Assembly: GCA_937907435.1 (NCBI GenBank)
Contig: CALCIA010000059.1
Coordinates: 1-26,509, forward strand
From: an uncultured Actinomycetes bacterium
GTDB taxonomy: Bacteria; Actinomycetota; Thermoleophilia; Solirubrobacterales; 70-9
Length of the DNA: 26,509 bases
Reading direction: 5' to 3'
In this document: piece after piece, positions 1 through 7,733 of the stretch
Layout: the number at the start of each line of letters is the position of its first letter
Numbering within the stretch: the stretch's first letter is position 1
Notes under the pieces: generated by a model
Seen by the model: the letters and a program-made list of their open reading frames with translations, nothing else
Database searches by the model: none
Told to the model about the DNA's origin: nothing
Position numbers and translations under genes: made by a program

Positions 1-57
1 GGAAACCTGCTCGATGAGGCCGTTGGGAAGCGGCTGGATGAAGCGGTAGGTGATCAT
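1..57 (-). CDS. start of an unknown protein (partial)
   Basis: An ATG at 57-55 on the minus strand opens a frame with no stop to the window edge; the 19 visible residues begin MITYRFIQPLPNGL. A weak GAGG lies about 8 bases upstream. It is co-directional with the DUF932 gene but separated from it by a hairpin terminator, so it may be transcribed separately. Too little is visible to name a family, and the call rests only on the start codon and open frame. Confidence 0.35.
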   Translation of the reverse strand, partial: MITYRFIQPLPNGLIEQVS

Positions 58-130
58 CGGTCGGCCTCGAAGTAAGGGGCGGGTCGCTACCTGAATTCTC
101 CTCCGGCTCTCCCTCGCCGTGGGAACCAAA

Positions 131-153
131 GGGGCGGTTGGCTGTCCCGCCCC
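131..153 (-). terminator. hairpin terminator after the DUF932 gene
   Basis: GGGGCGG at 131-137 pairs with CCGCCCC at 147-153. Read on the minus strand the stem is followed by TTTGG. It begins 8 bases after the DUF932 stop codon. The T-run is short, so efficiency is uncertain. Confidence 0.55.
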
Positions 154-161
154 CGGTCCGG

Positions 162-971
162 TCAGTTCAGCTCCGCGATCTGCCGGGCGGTCTCCTCGGC
201 GATCCGCCAGAGCCCCCGGTTCAGGCCGATTGTGGCCGCGACGCTGCGGATGGAGCGGGTCCGGGTCCGCCTCCCGCCGGGCCGGACGCCCTGGATACCG
301 CCCTGTAAGGTGTTTTCCTGCAAGACATTGAGGGTACGCCAGAGGTCCCGACGCCCCTCCTCGTCGGTGTAATCCTCCTCCCGGCGGGCGGTGAGCAGGA
401 AGGATGGCTTGATGCTCTCGTTCGGCTTCAGGGCGAAGGCCTCCGCCGCCATGATGAGCTGGGTCTTGCGGGGGAGGATGATCTGCTTCCAGCGCTCGAC
501 GGTCGCGAACGCGGCGGGCGTGTGCTCCGCGATTTCGCGGGTCGCGTCCACGATACGGCTCTCGAAGTCCTTGCCGCCCGCGTGCTTGACGCTGATGGTC
601 CCGAAGTTGGCCGTGGCGATCAGAAGGCCGTTCGAGCAGATAAAACGGTAGATGCCCGCGTGGAGACGGTAGGCGGCGGTCCCGTCGTGCGAGTTCTCCA
701 GCACGATCTCGGGCACCTCCTGGCCGGTCGGGTTGGCGAGGTGGTCGGCGTGGCGGAGCCGAATGAAGTGACGGGTGTAGCCGTGCTTCTCCGCGATTCG
801 GGTGCGGCTCTGCACGGCCTGCACGGGGCGGAAGCCGAGGCCGTCCATGATGTCGAGGACGCCGTCGGTCCCGATGAACTTGTAGCGTTGGCTCATCGCC
901 TCGTAAGGCTGGCGGGCGAAGATGGACGGGGCCACGGAACGGAGGTCGTCGCGGGAAAGGGTCGTGGTCAT
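162..971 (-). CDS. DUF932 phage/plasmid-like protein, 269 aa
   Basis: The protein begins MTTTLSRDDLRSVAPSIF. It carries hallmarks of the DUF932 family (TIGR03299-like): a central F-I-R-L-R-H segment, E-I-V-L-E-N-S-H-D-G-T followed by Y-R-L-H-A-G-I-Y-R-F-I-C-S-N-G-L, and a helical C-terminal half. DUF932 proteins are common on phages, plasmids and integrative elements; their biochemical role is not established. The start at 971 was chosen because an upstream open frame continues out of phase through the neighbouring insertion sequence and cannot be coding; an AGGA lies about 11 bases before the ATG. Length fits the family. The insertion sequence begins only about 140 bp upstream, so the native promoter may have been displaced. 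Confidence 0.85.
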   Translation of the reverse strand: MTTTLSRDDLRSVAPSIFARQPYEAMSQRYKFIGTDGVLDIMDGLGFRPVQAVQSRTRIAEKHGYTRHFIRLRHADHLANPTGQEVPEIVLENSHDGTAAYRLHAGIYRFICSNGLLIATANFGTISVKHAGGKDFESRIVDATREIAEHTPAAFATVERWKQIILPRKTQLIMAAEAFALKPNESIKPSFLLTARREEDYTDEEGRRDLWRTLNVLQENTLQGGIQGVRPGGRRTRTRSIRSVAATIGLNRGLWRIAEETARQIAELN

Positions 972-1096
972 GGCTTCGGGTCCTGTCTGCCAATTGAAAG
1001 GGCTGGTGATGCGGCACTCGCCGTCATTCACCTGCCTAAAGGCAAGACCCCAATAGACTTGTGAGCGAAGACACCCGTACTCGGGCGGGCATTGTC

Positions 1097-2146
1097 TCAC
1101 TCGGCATTTCCTTGGGTTGACAGTTGTTGCGTCAAGTGGGCGGGGTTGGTTTGGAGTAGGTCCCAGAAGTCGAAGCTGGGCAGGGGCAGGCCCAACGCCT
1201 GGTAGGGGCTGGTGGTCTTGCGGGGGCCGGAGCGGAAGACTCGGCTGTTCCAGTACAGCCGTTTCAAGTCGAGCATCGGTTGGGTCATCCGCCGGTGGCG
1301 AGACTGCTGCATCCGCAGCACGCTGTTCAGGCACTCCACGGCGCTGCTGGCTCGGACCGTGTCCTTCAAGACCGCCGCGATTTGGTCGTATGACCGTTGT
1401 TCCCGCGGCGCCAACTCGCCGTGGCGGCCCACCGACCGGATCGATGCGGTGAGCGGATCGGCGGGCTTGGGCCGGCCGTGACGCAGCCACCAACGCCAGG
1501 CCAGCGAGGCTCGCCAGTCGGCGCGAGGCTCCGCCTCTTCGAGCCGGCGGTGCATCCGATCCAGAAACCTCAGGCTCCGAGGGTCGTCCAGGAAGTTCCG
1601 GACCTTCGACCACTCCGAGCCGGCCAGGGCCGGCCGCGTCGCGGCGATCTCCGACTCGGCTCGGACCCGATCGTTGAGCCGTCCCTCGGGCGTGAACCGG
1701 TCCAACGCGGCGTGGGCTCGGTTCCAGGCCGCTTCGAGACGCTCGAACTGCTCCAACGACGCGACCGCCGACCGCCACGCGGCGTGGGCGGTTCGAGAGA
1801 CGCCCCGCGCGTCGAGGCCCTGGCGTTTCGCCCGCGCGACGGCGGCCTCGGCGGCCTCGGCCTTCTCCCAGGCGGCTTCGGCGTGTCGCCAGTGCCGGGC
1901 CAGCACGCGTCGGGCTTCCATCGTGGTGTGAAAGAGGTCCAGCCCATGCTCCAGGGTCGGGGCCGAGGGCGTGTCGCGGCGTGCCCTGGCGAGGCGGCTC
2001 ACCGCCGCCGAAATCCCTTTGGCGGCGTCGGAGACGGCGAATTCCAGGCGTTCGAAGGGGGCCAGTTGGCCCGCCCAGGTCTCGGCTTTCCGATCCGACG
2101 CGTTGTGAGCCAAGACGGCCGTCATGCTCGACGGTTCGATCCCCAC
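1097..2146 (-). pseudogene. transposase, C-terminal part (frame-shifted from N-terminal part)
   Basis: This frame, which opens with a GTG inside the upstream ORF, carries the bulk of the transposase: a long Ala/Arg-rich helical middle, then S-A-V-E-C-L-N-S-V-L-R near residue 263, which looks like the last acidic residue of a DDE-type catalytic core. It continues the upstream ORF in the -1 frame. Restoring one G in the T6G5 tract at about 2157-2167 would give DEIFFGGRPTLVGIEP as one continuous sequence, as expected for the intact enzyme. The stop codon at 1097-1099 lies outside the left inverted repeat, so the last residues are encoded by flanking DNA. Either a decayed copy or one needing frameshifting. 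Confidence 0.75.
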
Positions 2147-2695
2147 CAGGGTCGGCCGCCCCCAAAAAAGATCTCGTCCATCGCGAGGGTCTGGATCCGA
2201 GGCGCGGCGGCCGCGTCGAGGACCTCGAGCACGGCGGCGGCCTTCTCAGCCTCCTGCTTGACCCAGCGGCCGATGGTCGAGTGGTCGGGGGCGTCGTCGC
2301 GCAGGATCACCCGCAGCAGGTCCTCGATCTGACGCAGGCTGATCCCGGTGGCGAAGGCGGTTGTGGCGAACCGCCGTTGTGTCGCCTCGTCGAGCACGGC
2401 CCCCGCGGCTGGGACCTCGAGCTCAACCGGCTCCGGAGCGGCCGCCGGTTCCGGCGTCTGCAACCGCCGCTCGACCCGCCGAGCGTGGTCGTAGAGGGTC
2501 TGCCGGCTGCATCGGAGCTCCTCGGCCCGCCGCGTCACCGCCCCGTACGACTTGCTGAACACAGCGGCGGCGTTGCCGACCAGCGAGCGGATTGATAGGG
2601 TGATCATCGGGGAGGCCCTTCGTGTGGTTGGTGAATTTAGTCGTGATCCAGTCCACCACGAAACGGCCTCCCCTTCCACCTCCAACTGTCAACCC
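1114..2695 (-). mobile_element. insertion sequence with 13-bp perfect inverted repeats
   Basis: GGGTTGACAGTTG at 1114-1126 is exactly the reverse complement of CAACTGTCAACCC at 2683-2695. The roughly 1.58-kb unit between them contains a two-ORF transposase on the minus strand. No clear target-site duplication is visible next to the repeats (flanks end CCTT on the left and start TCTT on the right). The element sits between the DUF932 gene and the FRG gene. The IS family was not determined. Confidence 0.8.
2122..2607 (-). pseudogene. transposase, N-terminal part with HTH
   Basis: Begins MITLSIRSLVGNAAAVF; an alternative upstream start exists at 2685 but lies close to the inverted repeat and looks like flank. 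Residues 23-45 (VTRRAEELRCSRQTLYDHA) form a helix-turn-helix used in transposases for end binding. A second region, R-F-A-T-T-A-F-A-T-G-I-S-L-R-Q-I-E-D-L-L, resembles another HTH. The frame reaches the first catalytic-type acidic motif, A-M-D-E-I-F-F-G-G, then passes the T6G5 tract and terminates shortly after in nonsense. The rest of the enzyme lies in the overlapping -1 frame. Confidence 0.75.
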
Positions 2696-3041
2696 TCTTA
2701 AGCCACTTTCGCCACCTGCTGCGACAATCCCCTCGGGCGGTAGAGGGCAAGCGACGGCTGCACAAGCGACGAAGGAGCGCGGAAGCTGGCGCGCGGTCCC
2801 TTGTCGAGCGAACCGCCTGGACAGCCTGGTCAGTCCGGATTTGCGTCAGGTGACGAGAGGGTTTGGTCGCGAAGCGACGGCAGCGAAGCGGACCCCGAAA
2901 GGCACCGCCCGGACGCCCTAGCTGAAGGTTGCGAGATTGCTGGCAGTTCGAGTCCAGTTGGAGAAAGCAAGGGATGCGGAGGGGGGCAATCGGCCTGGCG
3001 TTGACGGTCCGACTTCTCGGTTTCAACTGGGGGACGGCAGC
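2696..3041. other. gene-free stretch between the IS and the FRG gene
   Basis: 346 bp with no ORF that looks coding on either strand: the open frames present are Arg-rich and lack ribosome binding sites. A locally repetitive GAAGCG-type run (CGAAGCGACGGCAGCGAAGC) lies at about 2869-2890. It presumably contains the promoter of the FRG gene, but no convincing -35/-10 pair was seen. Confidence 0.4.
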
Positions 3042-4124
3042 ATGGCGACCAACGAAGAGCTGAAGAAATTGCTCCTCGAGGAGATGTCGCTCGCTAACGA
3101 GGTCCGTCAGATTGGGCCTCGAGCCTGGGATGCCCCAACATCGCGGCATGCCAACGCCTGGCTACGGCTTTACGTCGACATGGCTTCGAGTCAACTGCCA
3201 GGCGAACCCGTCCCGGGCAACACGATCGTTCAGCCCGGTGTCCGCATCTTCTACCGGGGGCAGTCGAACACGACTTGGAAGCCCACCCCTACGCTCTATC
3301 GCATCCCTCCTGAAGAGCGGCCTCTGGCTAGCCACGCGACGAGCATCATGGCAGCCGTCGTCGATTCGATCTACTCGGAGGCTTGGGGCAGCCCTGGAGC
3401 CGAGGATTGGCCACACCTGATGAGTTCGGCCGGCTACGCCGCGGCTAGGCACTATGGCTTGAGAACCACGCTTCTCGATTGGACCGTGAATCCACAGACC
3501 GCAATCTATTTCGCGACCACGGATAAGGCCCCCGACGGCGCGCCGCCCAAAGGCGCCGTCTATTGGCTGGAGGACGTCGCGGCGGAAGCCTACGGCCTGA
3601 AGGTCGTTCTTGCTCCGCCGACCCTTCGCCGCCTCTACCTCCAGAGGGGGTTTTTCACGGACATGCAGGAGAGCCAGATCGAGCCGCTCTCCACGGCGGG
3701 TGGGCGCATCGAGTTCCCGAACCATCCGAAGGTCAATGTTCAGGCGATCAACCCGAACACCCTGGCCCTCATCGACGTGGACGTTTACCCGGAAGACACC
3801 TGGTTGGCGGCCTTGGCGAAATGGTCGGAAGCGAAGGCGTCGGCTCTGCATGGATCACCAATCGACGGGAAAGCCCTCGCAGAGGAGTTCATCGCGTCCC
3901 ACGGACGATATCCCGAGTTCGATCAGTTCCTCGCGAATGGCCCGGGGACCGCTCGATGGATGTTCGATGCAGTCAAGGATTTCGTCGACCAGCTCACGCT
4001 CCTCCACGGCAGGGGCGGCAGGAAGTGCCACTCACCCCGAATGATGAACGTGCTTCGCGCCACGAACAAGCTCTTCTTTGATTGGGCGGCGAGCCACCGA
4101 ATGGAGTTTCCGGAATGCCCATGA
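3042..4124 (+). CDS. FRG-domain protein, 360 aa
   Basis: The name-giving motif is present as F-Y-R-G-Q-S at residues 70-75, followed by W-K-P-T-P-T-L-Y-R. The second conserved block is R-H-Y-G-L-R-T-T-L-L-D-W-T (136-148) and N-P-Q-T-A-I-Y-F-A (150-158), all typical of the FRG family. FRG proteins are scattered in bacterial accessory DNA; their activity is not firmly established and a toxin or defence role is only a suspicion. The ATG at 3042 follows a GGGGGA; a longer frame begins with a TTG at 2937 but its extra residues look non-coding. The gene is alone on the plus strand among minus-strand neighbours, between an IS and a convergent operon, which suggests an independently acquired cargo gene. 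Confidence 0.8.
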   Translation: MATNEELKKLLLEEMSLANEVRQIGPRAWDAPTSRHANAWLRLYVDMASSQLPGEPVPGNTIVQPGVRIFYRGQSNTTWKPTPTLYRIPPEERPLASHATSIMAAVVDSIYSEAWGSPGAEDWPHLMSSAGYAAARHYGLRTTLLDWTVNPQTAIYFATTDKAPDGAPPKGAVYWLEDVAAEAYGLKVVLAPPTLRRLYLQRGFFTDMQESQIEPLSTAGGRIEFPNHPKVNVQAINPNTLALIDVDVYPEDTWLAALAKWSEAKASALHGSPIDGKALAEEFIASHGRYPEFDQFLANGPGTARWMFDAVKDFVDQLTLLHGRGGRKCHSPRMMNVLRATNKLFFDWAASHRMEFPECP

Positions 4125-4162
4125 AAAGAACGCTCAACGCGAGCTTGGGATGAGGTTTAGCC

Positions 4163-4438
4163 TCAGAACGGCACCTCATCCGGCTCGCTGAAGCACGGCA
4201 TCTCCTCGCAGACTGTCTTCTCACCGTTCTCCAGCCGCCGGGCCAGCTCCCGCTCGACGAAACTGTCGAGCCGCTTCTCATGGGCTCGGGTGCGGAGCCA
4301 GTCCCCGGCCTGCTGGCGATCTCCCTGGAAGTAGCGGTCGGTGAAGCTCTGGAAGCCCTTGCGGCCGATCTCGCGGAAGTGCTCGACCCCGTGCCGCCTG
4401 AGCGTCTCACGCCCGCCTGCTGAGCCCGGCCGGTCCAC
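4163..4438 (-). CDS. small conserved-looking protein, 91 aa
   Basis: Starts with GTG at 4438, three bases after the stop of the 42-aa ORF upstream, so it is probably translated by coupling. The core reads E-H-F-R-E-I-G-R-K-G-F-Q-S-F-T-D-R-Y-F-Q-G-D-R, a charged, probably helical stretch (residues 19-41), followed by an acidic tail. No signal peptide, membrane segment or catalytic motif is visible. Family function unknown. It is the last gene of the minus-strand arm and converges on the FRG gene. Confidence 0.65.
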   Translation of the reverse strand: MDRPGSAGGRETLRRHGVEHFREIGRKGFQSFTDRYFQGDRQQAGDWLRTRAHEKRLDSFVERELARRLENGEKTVCEEMPCFSEPDEVPF

Positions 4439-4441
4439 CGG

Positions 4442-4570
4442 TTAGCCGACTTCAGGTTCCTTGGGTTCGTCGGGCTTCGGTGCGGGCACCTGGCCCACGC
4501 CGTGGACGATCGGCTCTGTGGGGCTCGGCTGGAAGTCGCGTTCGCCCTGCGGGACGTCCAGCGGCTTCAT
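4442..4570 (-). CDS. 42-aa proline-rich small protein
   Basis: The ATG at 4570-4568 overlaps the TGA stop of the 220-aa gene (ATGA), and its TAA at 4444-4442 lies 3 bases before the GTG of the next gene. This close packing is the main evidence that it is real. The product begins MKPLDVPQGERDF and is rich in Pro, Glu and Lys, likely disordered. No function can be assigned. Confidence 0.6.
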   Translation of the reverse strand: MKPLDVPQGERDFQPSPTEPIVHGVGQVPAPKPDEPKEPEVG

Positions 4571-5229
4571 ACGCCCCTGCCGCCGACTTCGTAGCCGAGG
4601 CGCTCGGCCTTCCCGCTCAGGCCCAGGGCGAGCCTGTCGGTCATGTCGCGAATCTCGGCTGCATACCCGGCGACCTGCTCACGGGTGAGCTCGCCTTCCG
4701 GCGGCTTGGGCGGTACCAGGCTGATGCGCCACCGCTGCTTCTCGCCGTTGTATTGCAGGCCCTTGGCCATCAGCTCGTCGATGACCTCCTGCGGAGGCTT
4801 CTCGAGGAACTGTATCTGCCGCTCGCGGTTGACGTAGTCCTCCATCAGGCGGAAGCCCTTCTCCTCCGAGCGGAATATCGTCTTGACGGAGGGCGGGAGG
4901 CTGCCGAATTCGACATGCCTCCGGGGCTTGGCGGCCTGCGGCTCGTCGATCACCTTGACGTCGGTGGCGACTCCGCCGAGGAAGTCCGGTGTCTTCCTGT
5001 AGCGGGCCGTGCCGACGGCCTGCGCGCGCTCGCGCTGCCGGGTGAACGCCGCGACGGCATCGTCGGGCTCGGGCAGGGACCGCTCGGGCTCTACGTGCGT
5101 CTTGGCCTCGCGGGCATCCAGGATGGCGGCGACCGCCGGGGAGCGGTCGAGGACTTCGGCTACCGGGGTCGGCTCGGTTGCGGGTTCGTGGGCGGATACT
5201 TCCTTGGACTTGGTCTTCCTGCGCGGCAT
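4567..5229 (-). CDS. unknown protein, 220 aa
   Basis: Begins MPRRKTKSKEVSAHEPA: a basic start followed by a Pro/Glu-rich, probably disordered first 90 residues. The second half is more ordered: F-R-S-E-E-K-G-F-R-L-M-E-D-Y-V-N-R-E-R (about 117-135), then E-V-I-D-E-L-M-A-K-G and W-R-I-S-L-V-P-P. No recognised domain. It lies 11 bp downstream of the RyR gene and its stop overlaps the start of the 42-aa ORF, so it is part of the same transcription unit. Confidence 0.7.
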   Translation of the reverse strand: MPRRKTKSKEVSAHEPATEPTPVAEVLDRSPAVAAILDAREAKTHVEPERSLPEPDDAVAAFTRQRERAQAVGTARYRKTPDFLGGVATDVKVIDEPQAAKPRRHVEFGSLPPSVKTIFRSEEKGFRLMEDYVNRERQIQFLEKPPQEVIDELMAKGLQYNGEKQRWRISLVPPKPPEGELTREQVAGYAAEIRDMTDRLALGLSGKAERLGYEVGGRGV

Positions 5230-5240
5230 CGTCGGACCCT

Positions 5241-5585
5241 CTATGCAAGAGCTGCGACGATGGCCTTGAACACAGCATCTTTCTTCTGTTGCTCAACCGG
5301 CAGCTGCTCGTAGGGTAGGTAGCAAGGATGTTCTTTCTTCTCCGGGTCTTTGACCGGGCCGTACTTCCAGCCATCGGCCTTTTTCACGGCAAGCCAAGAA
5401 TCATGGCTGGCGCTCGCAGGCGCATCGGGATTTGCGATGTTGAATTTCACGCCCTCTATGGCGCTCTTTCGCTGCCATTCAGGGGCGTCTTCCCAAACGG
5501 GCTGGCTGTTGTCCCCAATCGTCTGACAATAGGCGCGGTTGGCTTCGTGGCAGACTTTTGCTATCGCTTCAATAGAATTACTCAT
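5241..5585 (-). CDS. RyR-domain protein, 114 aa
   Basis: After a short helical lead the protein matches the RyR repeat family known from ryanodine receptors and also found in bacteria and phages: P-V-W-E-D-A-P-E-W-Q-R-K-S-A-I-E-G-V-K-F, then A-S-H-D-S-W-L-A-V-K-K-A-D-G-W-K-Y-G-P-V-K-D, then H-P-C-Y-L-P-Y. Bacterial single-domain versions are thought to bind small ligands, possibly nucleotide derivatives; that is family-level inference. The start at 5585 follows AAGGAGG; a longer frame from 5675 runs through the preceding terminator and is not coding. The ribosome binding site is buried in a hairpin (5589-5614). Confidence 0.85.
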   Translation of the reverse strand: MSNSIEAIAKVCHEANRAYCQTIGDNSQPVWEDAPEWQRKSAIEGVKFNIANPDAPASASHDSWLAVKKADGWKYGPVKDPEKKEHPCYLPYEQLPVEQQKKDAVFKAIVAALA

Positions 5586-5588
5586 AAT

Positions 5589-5614
5589 GCCTCCTTGCTG
5601 TGTGGGCAGGAGGC
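5589..5614 (-). promoter_or_regulatory. hairpin masking the RyR gene ribosome binding site
   Basis: On the minus strand GCCTCC-TGC pairs with GCA-A-GGAGGC around a 7-base loop, giving nine base pairs with one bulged A. The right arm contains the complete Shine-Dalgarno sequence AAGGAGG, a few bases before the ATG at 5585. In the RNA this would block ribosome entry unless the stem is opened. Confidence 0.6.
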
Positions 5615-5632
5615 TAGCGCAGTAATCCGAAG

Positions 5633-5670
5633 CTGTCAAAAAGAAAGGGGCAACCTCACGGGCCGCCCCT
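5633..5670 (-). terminator. intrinsic terminator after the 95-aa gene
   Basis: On the minus strand AGGGGC (5670-5665) pairs with GCCCCT (5651-5646) and is followed by TTCTTTTTGAC, a good U-rich tail. It starts 8 bases past the stop codon of the 95-aa gene and separates it from the RyR unit. Confidence 0.75.
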
Positions 5671-5677
5671 GCCAACT

Positions 5678-5965
5678 TCAGTATTCATCCGGCAACAGAG
5701 CGGTCGTGGCCGACCTGTCCGCCTCGGTGATCACCCAGAGCTTGTCATCTCCGAACGCGTAGACCGACATCAGGCGGTATCCTTCCTTCAGCGAGAGTTC
5801 ATTCTCCTTCGCGTCGGCCTGGCAGATGTCGCCCCAGTCGCCACCCGAGTGGCGCTGGATCGCCTCGGCGATCTGCTCCGGCCTGAAGGTGTCCTTGGCG
5901 CCGGGCGTCATGCAGATCTTGCCGAGCGGAAAGCGGGTCTTGGCCGCGATAACGATGTTGAGCAT
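5678..5965 (-). CDS. plasmid/phage-type small protein, 95 aa
   Basis: Begins MLNIVIAAKTRFPLGKICMT. The pattern T-P-G-A-K-D-T-F, H-S-G-G-D-W-G-D-I, N-E-L-S-L-K-E-G-Y-R-L-M-S-V-Y and W-V-I-T-E-A-D-R-S-A-T-T-A-L-L-P-D-E-Y is that of a small family widespread on plasmids and islands, sometimes mislabelled as a type I restriction subunit; its function is not known. The ATG at 5965 has an AGAAGGAGA ribosome site. It stands alone, with a 234-bp leader upstream and a strong terminator downstream. Confidence 0.75.
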   Translation of the reverse strand: MLNIVIAAKTRFPLGKICMTPGAKDTFRPEQIAEAIQRHSGGDWGDICQADAKENELSLKEGYRLMSVYAFGDDKLWVITEADRSATTALLPDEY

Positions 5966-6199
5966 GGTCTTTCTCCTTCTTCTGTTTCCGGCCCGCCCTT
6001 CGGGCCTTACGGGAGCGCCCGAACGGGGCTCAGGAGTCCGCTGCAAGCTGAAAAGTGGGGGAGACCGCTCGCGGGGGAACCGCTTTTCTGCTTGGCACAG
6101 CGCACGGCGGAGTCCGCCCCGTTCAGCTTCCCGAACGGCCAACTGGGCGGGCTGGCATTCGAGGAGGGGCGTTCACGACCCGGCCTACATTGAACGCGC
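5966..6199 (-). other. 234-bp non-coding leader rich in inverted repeats
   Basis: No credible gene. On the minus strand it ends in a hairpin with arms GGCCCG and CGGGCC (5991-6007 region), then GGAAACAGAAGAAGGAGA before the 95-aa start. Farther upstream lies CGTTC...GAACG. The arrangement resembles the leader of the 72-aa gene at 13333-13574. Could hold a promoter plus structured 5' leader, or the 3' end of the preceding unit. Confidence 0.4.
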
Positions 6200-6685
6200 T
6201 CATAGCAGCGCAAGCTGGCCATGAACCGGCGGCTCCGCGGCGGGCATGGCTTCCGGCGGCAGCTGGAAGGCGAGCAGTCCGCCCTTGGTGACACCGCATG
6301 CCTGAAACCCGGCTCGGACGAAACACCGGCCCGGATCGCGCTTCCGGCGGATTCTGGCCGGGTCCACGAAGGTGACGATGCCCTGCGAGGGAACGTCTGG
6401 CCAGCCGAAGCGGGTGGCGGCGACCGCCTGACTGATCAGCTCAGACGAGAGCTCGGCCGACTCGTTGCGGAAGAGCGAGCAGACCCAGGCGTCTTTCCAG
6501 GCGTGGTCGACGAACTCGGGGCGCTGCCAGAGACTGACCCAGAGGGCGTCCGCGTCCAGCCCGGTCAGGACCACGCAGCGGCCTGGGGCTACGAACTGGC
6601 CGGTATCAGGCTTCTGGCGGCTATAGTGCCGGTTCGCCAGCGGCAGGGCCGCGTTGTCGGCCCGGTATGAGAGGCGCCAGTACAT
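6200..6685 (-). CDS. 161-aa GNAT-like protein of phage/island type
   Basis: Begins MYWRLSYRADNAALPLANRH. Recognisable blocks are H-Y-S-R-Q-K-P, V-A-P-G-R-C-V-V-L, W-V-C-S-L-F-R-N-E (about 89-97), L-S-S-E-L-I, and F-V-D-P-A-R-I-R-R-K-R-D-P-G-R-C-F-V-R-A-G-F near residues 127-149. The final block (strand, Arg, D/N-P-G, C-F, A-G-F) looks like the C-terminal part of a GNAT fold; this is my inference, not a firm match. It starts 4 bp after the PP-loop gene and is surely co-transcribed. A role with that enzyme in modifying a nucleic acid or nucleoside is possible but unproven. Confidence 0.75.
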   Translation of the reverse strand: MYWRLSYRADNAALPLANRHYSRQKPDTGQFVAPGRCVVLTGLDADALWVSLWQRPEFVDHAWKDAWVCSLFRNESAELSSELISQAVAATRFGWPDVPSQGIVTFVDPARIRRKRDPGRCFVRAGFQACGVTKGGLLAFQLPPEAMPAAEPPVHGQLALL

Positions 6686-6689
6686 CCGG

Positions 6690-7733
6690 TCAACTCGGCC
6701 CGCCGCACCGCTTGTAGGCCCCAGCCGGCGGCGTCCACTCCTCTCCGGGGGCGAGGAAGAACATTTCCGCCGTGAAGGCATCGGGTGACATCGCCAGAGC
6801 CCGAAGCTCCGAGGGCTTGTCCGAGACGAACTCCCTGCCTCTCGCGGCGATCTCCTCGACGGTCTGGCCCTTCCTGATCGTGCTGCGGAAGTCGCGTTCA
6901 AGCACGGCGATCCGCTTGAACCGCTCGGGGGCGATGGATTTGACACTCGCCCACTGGTCGCCATCGCCGAAAATGCAGGCGAGGCAAGAGGTTCTGCCCC
7001 AACCAAGGCTGTAACTCGGATGCGGGCGAATGTTCCAGCGCCGGATGATGTCCCAGACCTGCTCCTCGCTCCAGTCGATCACGTTCCGCCACTGGTGCAC
7101 CGTCCGGGCCTTCGTGTTGGTGCGGTGGGGCTCGCTCTCGGCGTATTTCGCCCGAGCCGACGACTCCTGCCGCCGCTCGCCGGTGACGACCAACACCTTC
7201 TTGCCCTGGTAGGCCGGGTCGTTGGCGAGGACGCGGGCCATCACGTCGATCTTGAGGTAGGCCGAGCACCATCGGACCGACAGGTCGGCGCTGACCTGGG
7301 GGAACTTCAGCCGCGTGCCCAGCGTCTCCCGCTTCGTCGGCAGGCGGACCGTCTCTCCTCCTCGCTCGTAAGCCACCGGAGCGGTCGGGCTGCTGTCCCG
7401 GAGCATCTCGCGGACGAAGCCGCCCTCCCGCCAAGAGAACACGACGGGGATGCCCAGGGCCTCAGCTGTCGCCTTGACGTAGGCCCGGGTACAGGGCCAG
7501 TCCATCAGGGCCTCGCCCTGGCCGTCGATGTCGTGGTGATGAAGCTCGATCTTCGAGGGCGGGACGCCGCGTTCGAGCAGGTCCAGCAGAGCGGCGAGGC
7601 TGTCCTTGCCGCCGCTATAGCCGACGGCGATTACGTCGTACTGGTCGAGCGGCAGGAGCTGGTGGGAATCGGGCTTCTCGGGCGAGGCGTCGAAGAGGGT
7701 GCCCTGCGTCGGGCGGTTTGTTTCATGGGGCAT
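6690..7733 (-). CDS. PAPS-reductase-like PP-loop enzyme, 347 aa
   Basis: The ATP-binding PP-loop motif S-G-G-K-D-S is at residues 40-45, placing it in the adenine nucleotide alpha-hydrolase superfamily, PAPS-reductase branch. Further family features are R-W-C-S-A-Y-L-K (154-161), V-V-T-G-E-R-R-Q-E-S (182-191) and S-C-L-A-C-I-F-G (249-256). Cys156 with the C250-x-x-C253 pair could hold an iron-sulfur cluster, as in some relatives (inference). Phage and island members, including DndC of DNA phosphorothioation, use this fold for sulfur or nucleotide chemistry. The ATG at 7733 was preferred over a GTG at 7760 because it follows an AAGG and lies in the usual short overlap (11 nt) with the upstream gene. 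Confidence 0.85.
   Translation of the reverse strand: MPHETNRPTQGTLFDASPEKPDSHQLLPLDQYDVIAVGYSGGKDSLAALLDLLERGVPPSKIELHHHDIDGQGEALMDWPCTRAYVKATAEALGIPVVFSWREGGFVREMLRDSSPTAPVAYERGGETVRLPTKRETLGTRLKFPQVSADLSVRWCSAYLKIDVMARVLANDPAYQGKKVLVVTGERRQESSARAKYAESEPHRTNTKARTVHQWRNVIDWSEEQVWDIIRRWNIRPHPSYSLGWGRTSCLACIFGDGDQWASVKSIAPERFKRIAVLERDFRSTIRKGQTVEEIAARGREFVSDKPSELRALAMSPDAFTAEMFFLAPGEEWTPPAGAYKRCGGPS

Noticed and set aside
972..2165. N-terminal 398 codons of a 667-codon frame covering 162-2165 on the minus strand
   Set aside because: This part runs out of frame through the IS transposase and is Arg/Pro-rich nonsense; only the DUF932 portion from 971 is coding.
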